Shown piece by piece: positions 55,158 to 59,167 of a DNA stretch of 59,167 nucleotides. The first letter of the stretch is position 1. Each line of letters opens with the position of its first letter. The stretch comes from an uncultured Bacteroides sp. (GTDB lineage: Bacteria > Bacteroidota > Bacteroidia > Bacteroidales > Bacteroidaceae). Both the position numbers and the translations under genes were made by a program. The DNA lies in NCBI RefSeq assembly GCF_910585845.1, contig NZ_CAJUHF010000021.1:1-59167 (forward strand), given 5' to 3'. The notes under the pieces were generated by a model, which searched no databases, was not told the DNA's origin, and saw only the letters and a list, made by a program, of their open reading frames with translations.

Positions 55158-55397
55158 ACTGACAAAGGCGTTTCACTCACCGAAAAAAGAAGTTTCACTC
55201 ACTGACAAAAAGAGTATCCTTCACTGAGAAAACTTCATCTCGCGGCACGAGATATACATCTCGGCTGCTGAGATGGGCATCTCGCGTGCTGAGATTTGTA
55301 TCTCGTGCCGCGAGATGAAGTTTTCTCTAAGACACAATCACTTTTCCTCAACGAGAGATCCTCTTTTCTTCAATGAGAGATCCCCCTTCCCAACGTA
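55158..55397. repeat. 22-bp-period tandem array with drifting units
   Basis: Ten to eleven consecutive units of 22 bp (one of 21) run from 55158. Boundaries are 55158, 55180, 55202, 55224, 55246, 55268, 55289, 55311, 55333, 55355 and 55377. Neighbouring units resemble each other (TTTCACTCA ends early, GAGATnnnnATCTC cores in the middle, CTCAACGAGAGATC late) while distant ones do not. It lies in the 580-bp gap between divergent recF and the TPR gene. The rest of that gap has no gene. Confidence 0.85.
55226..55327. repeat. Perfect 29-bp inverted repeat inside the array
   Basis: The arms at 55226-55254 and 55299-55327 are exact reverse complements (starting GAGAAAACTTCATCTCGCGG). The 44-nt loop continues with partial pairing and small GAGAT/ATCTC hairpins, so a long cruciform or RNA hairpin could form. 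Confidence 0.9.
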
Positions 55398-55525
55398 ACA
55401 CCATACACTTTCCAAATTGATAACGAAGAAGAAGGTATCTGCCGGACAGAAACAGAAATTCTTGACTTTTTCCCCGTAATAGAAAAAAAGATGCCGCTAA
55501 ATTTCGCTGGTACCCATAAAAAAGT

Positions 55526-55533
55526 TATTTTTG
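55526..55533 (+). promoter_or_regulatory. -7 box of the TPR gene
   Basis: TATTTTTG matches TAnnTTTG, 50 bases before the ATG at 55583. Confidence 0.6.
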
Positions 55534-55582
55534 CGGGTCGAAATGGCTAAATTAAGAATAATAACAAAAAGAATATATAAAA

Positions 55583-56266
55583 ATGGCAGAACAAAAGCAA
55601 GCTAACGAAGCCCTGAATGTGGAAGAAGCATTAACACAATCGGAGGCATTTCTTATCAACAACAAAAAGAGAATTATCAGCGCAGTAGCAGCAGTAATCA
55701 TCGTTGTAGCCGGTATAGTGATGTACAAGAACCTTTATGTAGAACCACGCGAAGAAAAAGCGCAGGCTGCATTGTTCAAAGGACAGGAATACTTTGAAGC
55801 AGATCTTTACGAGCAAGCACTGAATGGCGACAGCATCGGCTTTGCAGGTTTTGCTAAAGTAGCCGATGAATATAGCGGAACCAAAGCTGCCAACCTGGCA
55901 AAAGCATACATGGGTCTTTGCTACGCTCACCTGGGACAATATGACAATGCAGTGAAAGCCCTCGACAGCTTCAACGGAAAAGACCAGATCGTAGCCCCCG
56001 CCATGAAAGGCGCCATGGGTAATTGCTACGCCGAACTGGGTCAGCTGGACAAAGCAGCCTCCATGTTGCTGAGCGCAGCCGACGATGCAGACAACAACTC
56101 CCTTAGCCCCATCTACCTGCAACAGGCGGGAGAAATCCTTGTCAAGCTGGGCAAATATGACGATGCCATCAAAGCATACAGCAAAATCAAGGATAAGTAT
56201 TTCCGTTCATACCAGGCTATGGACATCGACAAATACATCGAACAAGCTAAATTGCTGAAGAAATAA
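55583..56266 (+). CDS. Membrane-anchored tetratricopeptide repeat protein
   Basis: 227 residues. One membrane segment (about 34-53, IISAVAAVIIVVAGIVMYKN) leaves the C-terminal part outside the cytoplasm. TPR-like helices follow: FAGFAKVADEYSGTKAANLAKAYMGLCYAHLGQYDNAVKALDSF, then PAMKGAMGNCYAELGQLDKAASMLLSAAD, then IYLQQAGEILVKLGKYDDAIKAYSKIK. The layout resembles YfgM/BamD-like scaffold proteins of the cell envelope. The partner is unknown. It is transcribed alone and precedes ribH, with a likely terminator between. Confidence 0.85.
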   Translation: MAEQKQANEALNVEEALTQSEAFLINNKKRIISAVAAVIIVVAGIVMYKNLYVEPREEKAQAALFKGQEYFEADLYEQALNGDSIGFAGFAKVADEYSGTKAANLAKAYMGLCYAHLGQYDNAVKALDSFNGKDQIVAPAMKGAMGNCYAELGQLDKAASMLLSAADDADNNSLSPIYLQQAGEILVKLGKYDDAIKAYSKIKDKYFRSYQAMDIDKYIEQAKLLKK

Positions 56267-56318
56267 TATACCTTATTTATATATAGTATATCAGAATTTA
56301 TATCTAGTATATCAGAGG

Positions 56319-56386
56319 AACGGATTACACTGATTTTACGCGGGCAGAACTATCCACCGTGTAGTCCGTGTAATCCGTTTCTTTTT
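56319..56386 (+). terminator. Terminator after the TPR gene
   Basis: Perfect 12-bp arms AACGGATTACAC (56319-56330) and GTGTAATCCGTT (56368-56379) are followed by TTCTTTTTT. Just before it, TAGTATATCAGA occurs twice, 21 bp apart. Confidence 0.75.
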
Positions 56387-56442
56387 TCGGGATTTCCCCA
56401 TTTCAACTTTTTAATTCGTTAATTTATCAACTTTATATAATT

Positions 56443-56937
56443 ATGGCAACAGCTTATCATAACCTTTCAGAATACGATTTTAATTCCGTTCCCGACGCCA
56501 AAGAGATGAAGTTTGGTATTGTAGTCTCCGAATGGAACTTCAACATCACCGGTAAACTCTTAGATGGAGCAATGAACACGTTGAAGAAGCATGGTGCGAA
56601 AGAAGAAAATATCATAGTAAAGACTGTCCCCGGAAGTTTTGAACTCATTTTTGGTGCCAACCAATTCATAGAATACAGCAATGTGGATGCAGTTATTGCA
56701 ATTGGCTGCGTAATTAAGGGCGATACGCCACATTTTGACTATGTTTGCATGGGAGCCACCCAAGGAATCTCCCAATTGAACGCAACAGGCAATATACCAG
56801 TCATTTACGGTCTGATTACCACCAATACGATGGAGCAAGCCGAGGATCGCGCTGGGGGCAAATTAGGCAATAAAGGTGATGAATGTGCAATTACTGCAAT
56901 AAAAATGATCGATTTTGCTTGGAGTTTCCAAAAATAG
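56443..56937 (+). CDS. ribH: 6,7-dimethyl-8-ribityllumazine synthase
   Basis: 164 residues, the normal lumazine synthase length. It condenses the ribityl-pyrimidine with 3,4-dihydroxy-2-butanone phosphate in riboflavin synthesis (EC 2.5.1.78). Family features are VVSEWNFNITGKLLDGA near 25, VPGSFELIFGANQF near 65, IAIGCVIKGDTPHFDYVC near 89 with the catalytic His, and GLITTNTMEQAEDRAGG near 126. It is cytosolic and assembles as a shell or pentamer. No clear -7 box precedes it; the two tRNA genes follow with their own promoter. Confidence 0.96.
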   Translation: MATAYHNLSEYDFNSVPDAKEMKFGIVVSEWNFNITGKLLDGAMNTLKKHGAKEENIIVKTVPGSFELIFGANQFIEYSNVDAVIAIGCVIKGDTPHFDYVCMGATQGISQLNATGNIPVIYGLITTNTMEQAEDRAGGKLGNKGDECAITAIKMIDFAWSFQK

Positions 56938-56940
56938 TTG

Positions 56941-56948
56941 TACCTTTG
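56941..56948 (+). promoter_or_regulatory. -7 box of the tRNA-Tyr/tRNA-Gly unit
   Basis: TACCTTTG matches TAnnTTTG, about 60 bases before tRNA-Tyr and just after the ribH stop codon. Confidence 0.6.
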
Positions 56949-57009
56949 CAACGCAATTGAGAAACAAACCTACTCAATGAGAGATTTGAAGTAGTTCTCG
57001 AGAGCAAAA

Positions 57010-57092
57010 GGGCAAATACCAGAGTGGCCAAATGGGGCAGACTGTAAATCTGCTGGCTTACGCCTTCGGTGGTTCGAATCCATCTTTGCCCA
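57010..57092 (+). tRNA. tRNA-Tyr (GTA)
   Basis: The acceptor pair GGGCAAA/TTTGCCC closes an 83-base class II tRNA with a long variable arm (GCTTACGCCTTCGG region). The anticodon GTA is at 57044-57046 in the loop CTGTAAA, and the T-loop GGTTCGAATCC is standard. No CCA is encoded. It lies 8 bases before tRNA-Gly. Confidence 0.95.
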
Positions 57093-57100
57093 CTAAATTT

Positions 57101-57173
57101 GCGGAAGTAGCTCAGTTGATAGAGCATTAGCCTTCCAAGCTGAGGGTCGCGGGTTTGAGCCCCGTCTTCCGCT
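57101..57173 (+). tRNA. tRNA-Gly (TCC)
   Basis: The acceptor pair GCGGAAG/CTTCCGC with T discriminator closes a 73-base tRNA. The anticodon TCC is at 57134-57136 in loop CTTCCAA, and the T-loop GGGTTTGAGCCCC closes the arm. It is the last conserved gene before a decayed accessory islet, so its 3' end is a candidate integration site, although no repeat of the tRNA end is seen in the window. Confidence 0.95.
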
Positions 57174-57179
57174 CTTAAG

Positions 57180-57222
57180 AAAATCAGATAGTTATCACAA
57201 GATTTCTATCTGATTTTTGTTT
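57180..57222 (+). terminator. Terminator of the tRNA unit
   Basis: A perfect 12-bp stem AAAATCAGATAG/CTATCTGATTTT (57180-57217) leads into TTGTTTTT. Confidence 0.85.
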
Positions 57223-57290
57223 TTGGAGGGTAGCTGATTTTGCACGAGAGCAGCTTTATTTTATACTTAATAAGTCACTGATTATATTTA

Positions 57291-57337
57291 TAAGTACTCA
57301 GAGTAGTACATATTTGTACTACTAAAAAGGAAGATTT
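57291..57337. repeat. Palindrome-bearing direct repeat, copy 1
   Basis: 47 bp beginning TAAGTACTCAGAGTAGTAC, with an 8-bp palindrome AGTAGTAC-N6-GTACTACT at 57302-57323. A 49-bp copy (one substitution, one 2-bp insertion) is at 58672. Copy 2 directly precedes the antitoxin gene, so this looks like an autoregulatory operator duplicated around the islet. Confidence 0.8.
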
Positions 57338-57380
57338 GTTCTATTCCTCTGTTTTTCTTCTCTTTAAAGGTCTGAATTCA

Positions 57381-57412
57381 TTTGACTATATTAATAGAAA
57401 GCATTAACTTTG
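57381..57412 (+). promoter_or_regulatory. Promoter of the XRE-DUF3791 unit
   Basis: TTTG at 57381-57384 and TAACTTTG at 57405-57412, 20 nt apart, form a full Bacteroides -33/-7 promoter ahead of the broken regulator gene. Confidence 0.65.
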
Positions 57413-57456
57413 TATCAAACATCAAAGTATTGAAATAAGCAAGCAAAGCAAGTGAA

Positions 57457-57666
57457 ATGGAATCACAGAAGATAAACAGGATAAAAGTTGCATTAGTTGA
57501 AAACAGCAAAACAGGTAAATGGCTTGCTGAACAGGTCGGTAAAAATGAAGCTACGGTTTTCTGATGGTGTTCCAGCAAGATGCAGCCTTCTCTTGATACG
57601 CTTGTGAGGATTTCAGAATTACTTGATATTGATGTTAAAGACTTAATAGTAAGTAATAAAGTATAA
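57457..57666 (+). pseudogene. XRE-type helix-turn-helix regulator with internal stop
   Basis: Seventy codons encode a small Xre-like DNA-binding protein (MESQKINRIKVALVENSK.., then TGKWLAEQVGKNEATV, and after the stop WCSSKMQPSLDTLVRISELL). Codon 36 is TGA (57562-57564) in place of the residue before WC, usually Arg in this recognition helix. The frame is otherwise intact to a TAA at 57664. It is a single nonsense mutation; a sequencing error is the alternative. The gene is followed by DUF3791 after 2 bp, so it was probably the regulator of that cassette. Confidence 0.75.
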
Positions 57667-57668
57667 AT

Positions 57669-57893
57669 ATGGACAAGAAAGAAATATTTAATCGAATAGA
57701 ATATGTAGTGGCTTGTGTTGGAGCTTTCGCGCAGCGATATAACCTCTCCAACATGCAGGCCTACGCATATCTTCGCCGTTTTACAGGCATAGATTTCCTT
57801 CTTGATTGCCATGCTGCCGAGCATACCCTCTCTATTGACAACGTTGTTTCAGACCTTCAAGTCATTTGCCAACGGGAAGGAGGGAAGATATGA
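57669..57893 (+). CDS. DUF3791 domain-containing protein
   Basis: 74 residues matching DUF3791, a small helical family common in Bacteroidales and Firmicutes toxin-antitoxin-like cassettes: EYVVACVGAFAQRY, then MQAYAYLRRFTGIDFLLDCHAAEHTLSIDNVVSDL, ending CQREGGKI. It overlaps the downstream DUF3990 start by 4 bp (ATGA). DUF3791 usually accompanies DUF3990, a predicted ADP-ribosyltransferase-like toxin, and may act as antidote, though that role is inference. This is the one member of the cassette that remains intact alongside the small gene at 58275. Confidence 0.8.
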   Translation: MDKKEIFNRIEYVVACVGAFAQRYNLSNMQAYAYLRRFTGIDFLLDCHAAEHTLSIDNVVSDLQVICQREGGKI

Positions 57894-58278
57894 CAAGACT
57901 CTATCACGGCTCAAATGTATCCATTGAGCAGATTGACCTTTCACGCAGTAAACGTGGTAAGGATTTCGGGCAGGGTTTCTATCACAATGCCAATCCTGAA
58001 CAAGCTATGGAGATGGCAGTTCGAACAACTCGATTTCTCAACGACGGGACTCCCACTTTATCATGCTTTGAGTTTCCGATGTTCCAGCTCATCCTTATGA
58101 TGTTGTTATAGGACCTATTGCCGATGATACGGTTGGCGTTCAGATTCGCCGTTTCATAATGGGTTATCTGTCGGCGTCAACATTGGTTGAAGAACTGAGA
58201 TTTAAGGGCGACCATGCAGTCCAATACTTCTTCGGCACGCCCAAAGCCGTAAACTTCTTAAAACGTATCGAATTATGA
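57890..58278 (+). pseudogene. DUF3990 ADP-ribosyltransferase-like gene, frameshifted and shortened
   Basis: The frame from the ATG at 57890 gives the DUF3990 start MTRLYHGSNVSIEQIDLSRS, KRGKDFGQGFYHNANPEQAMEMA, then runs out of family at LSCFEFP and stops near 58111. Just downstream in another frame the family's C-terminal part continues: DVPAHPYDVVIGPIADDTV, GVQIRRFIMGYLSA, ..AVNFLKRIEL, with a stop at 58276-58278. Between them a central segment of roughly 25-35 residues appears to be missing, so this is a deletion with a frameshift rather than a single-base error. The toxin is inactive as read. Confidence 0.8.
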
Positions 58279-58496
58279 CACAAGACATACAGTTTCAAAT
58301 AGAATGCCTTACGGCAGAACTAGCTGAAATGCTTATGGCAGAATATGGCTGGGACATACACCGCTCACTTGACGAACTATATTCATCAACCACCTTCGCC
58401 AAGCTAAATGACCCCGAATGCGGTCTATATTATCAGAGTGCAGTCTATATCTTCCAGTTTCTCAAATCCGAAATCGAAACCGGCAAAGTCGCATAA
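58275..58496 (+). CDS. Small protein of the DUF3791/DUF3990 cassette
   Basis: 73 residues, mainly helical (IQFQIECLTAELAEMLMAEYGWDIHRSLDELYSS, then CGLYYQSAVYIFQFLKSEI). Its ATG overlaps the stop of the broken DUF3990 frame by 4 bp, which shows that it was the third gene of a tightly coupled three-gene cassette. I do not recognise a named domain. Size and context suggest an antitoxin or accessory component. There is no signal peptide or membrane segment. Confidence 0.6.
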   Translation: MTQDIQFQIECLTAELAEMLMAEYGWDIHRSLDELYSSTTFAKLNDPECGLYYQSAVYIFQFLKSEIETGKVA

Positions 58497-58509
58497 AACA
58501 ATAATAACT

Positions 58510-58674
58510 ATGGCAAATGCCCTAATTGATAACTCCGAGCAGTTTAAACTCGTCAAATATATCAAAGAGTTAATCTCACGACCTGACTGTAATCACATTA
58601 TGATTGCGACAGGGTATTGGGATTTGCCCGCACGGCTTTGGTCTATGAAGAACTTAAAGACTTTATATTTGTAA
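58510..58674 (+). pseudogene. N-terminal fragment of a PLD-like/helicase protein
   Basis: The frame MANALIDNSEQFKLVKYIKE, LISRPDCNHIMIATGYWDLP matches the start of large helicase-related proteins with a phospholipase-D-like N-terminal domain. After YWDLP a one-base loss shifts the frame: with one G restored it would read GTALVYEELKDF. The sequence then runs straight into the second palindromic repeat at 58672. Only about 50 residues remain of a protein that should be many hundreds long, so it is a truncated remnant. Confidence 0.6.
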
Positions 58675-58720
58675 GTACTCAGAATAGTACATATATTTGT
58701 ACTACTAAAAAGGAAGATTT
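58672..58720. repeat. Palindrome-bearing direct repeat, copy 2
   Basis: 49 bp, nearly identical to 57291-57337, ending immediately before the antitoxin ATG at 58721. Here the 2-bp insertion creates TATATTTG (58692-58699), a perfect -7 box inside the palindrome. Confidence 0.8.
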
Positions 58721-59011
58721 ATGAGAACTGCAAATTATACGGATTTAAGAGCCAATCTAAAAGAATATATTGATTCAGTCATTGATGATTGCGATACGGT
58801 AGTTATCAATCGCGGAAACGGAACAGGAGTGGTGATGATTTCCCTGGAAGAATATAACTCTCTAAAAGAAACAGAATATATCATGTCGTCTCCGGAAACG
58901 ATGGGAGCGATACGCAAGGGGGAAGAAGACATTAAGAACGGTAACTGCATATCCCAAAATGAGGGAGAAAGCATAGAGGATTTCTTAAAGCGGGCAGTAT
59001 GTACAGAATAA
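58721..59011 (+). CDS. Phd/YefM family type II antitoxin
   Basis: 96 residues. The N-terminal DNA-binding part MRTANYTDLRANLKEYIDSV, TVVINRGNGTGVVMISLEEYNSL is characteristic of YefM/Phd antitoxins. The C-terminal part (about 60-96) is charged and would wrap the toxin. It overlaps the start of the YoeB frame by 13 bases, as in intact YefM-YoeB operons. It likely represses its own promoter through the palindrome just upstream. With the toxin broken, it is an orphan that could still neutralise related toxins. Confidence 0.88.
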   Translation: MRTANYTDLRANLKEYIDSVIDDCDTVVINRGNGTGVVMISLEEYNSLKETEYIMSSPETMGAIRKGEEDIKNGNCISQNEGESIEDFLKRAVCTE

Positions 59012-59093
59012 CATTGTCAGAGCAAGCGCGAAAGATTATCTGTACTTTTTACAAAGTGGAAACAAAGCACTCCTGAACAAAATAAAGACATAG
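58999..59093 (+). pseudogene. YoeB-type toxin remnant, frameshifted and truncated
   Basis: The start MYRITLSEQARK is followed, after loss of one base in an A run near 59032, by DYLYFLQSGNKALLNKIKT in the +1 frame and a stop at 59091. An intact YoeB continues for about 50 more residues including the catalytic C-terminus, which is absent. In the original frame a stop occurs at 59074. Both a frameshift and a 3' truncation are present, so the toxin is dead. Confidence 0.75.
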
Positions 59094-59114
59094 ATTTTAT
59101 TTCTATTGGAAATA

Positions 59115-59167
59115 AGAGCCTGTTTAAAAATGACTGAAATCTTTTTCTAAAGAGGTTTCCGTATCCG
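59115..59167. repeat. Start of a third MITE-like element copy
   Basis: AGAGCCTGTTTAAA at 59115-59128 repeats the terminal sequence of the element at 3376, then diverges and runs off the window. It lies 22 bases after the truncated toxin remnant. Confidence 0.5.

Noticed and set aside
57101..57173. tRNA-Gly 3' end as a proven attachment site
   Set aside because: No second copy of the tRNA end and no integrase are present within the window; only the position is suggestive.

Overview
The window is chromosomal DNA from a Bacteroides-type gut bacterium. Evidence for this is the paired SusC/SusD outer-membrane genes, a full-length hybrid two-component regulator, and promoters of the Bacteroides -7 form (TAnnTTTG) ahead of nearly every transcription unit. 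RBS-poor A-rich leaders and housekeeping genes typical of the group (recF-DUF721, Dcp, gapA, guaA) agree with this.

Region 1 (about 1-1930) holds a 22-bp-period repeat array, a MarC-type membrane protein and a Crp/Fnr regulator. Region 2 (about 1970-44230) is a large polysaccharide utilisation locus aimed at the backbone of rhamnogalacturonan I (pectin). It encodes acetylesterases (CE12-like, one of them a tandem two-domain protein), GH28, two GH105 unsaturated-uronyl hydrolases and a GH42 beta-galactosidase. It also encodes a PL22-like oligogalacturonate lyase, a PL11 rhamnogalacturonan lyase, a PL26-like exo-rhamnogalacturonan lyase and an unusual GH28-PL11 fusion. Rhamnose mutarotase, a mannonate branch (SDR plus uxuA) with its own AraC regulator, and two divergent SusC/SusD pairs complete it. 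A 1522-residue hybrid two-component sensor-regulator closes the locus. The likely logic is that surface lyases and esterases cut and deacetylate the polymer, the two SusCD pairs import oligosaccharides, and periplasmic GH28, GH105, GH42 and PL26 enzymes finish the job. Rhamnose and uronic acids then enter cytosolic metabolism.

Region 3 (about 44300-57180) is housekeeping: guaA, mscL, gapA, a Dcp-like peptidase, a lipoprotein, dCMP deaminase, an S41 protease, 5-formyl-THF cyclo-ligase, DUF721-recF, a TPR membrane protein, ribH, tRNA-Tyr and tRNA-Gly. Region 4 (57180-end), directly after the tRNAs, is a decayed toxin-antitoxin/defence islet. It contains a nonsense-mutated XRE regulator, an intact DUF3791 gene, a broken DUF3990 gene, a PLD/helicase N-terminal fragment, a Phd/YefM antitoxin and a frameshifted YoeB, with two copies of a 47-49 bp palindrome-bearing repeat.

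The most interesting non-coding signals are three. (a) A shared upstream element lies exactly 40 nt (41 in one case) before the -7 box of six PUL transcription units, including mirrored 33-bp copies ahead of the two divergent susC genes; this looks like the operator of the hybrid two-component regulator. (b) A recurring class of intergenic tandem arrays has unrelated sequences but the same 21-22 bp period at six places. (c) A nested inverted/direct repeat structure between the two susC promoters could be a small invertible segment or its relic.
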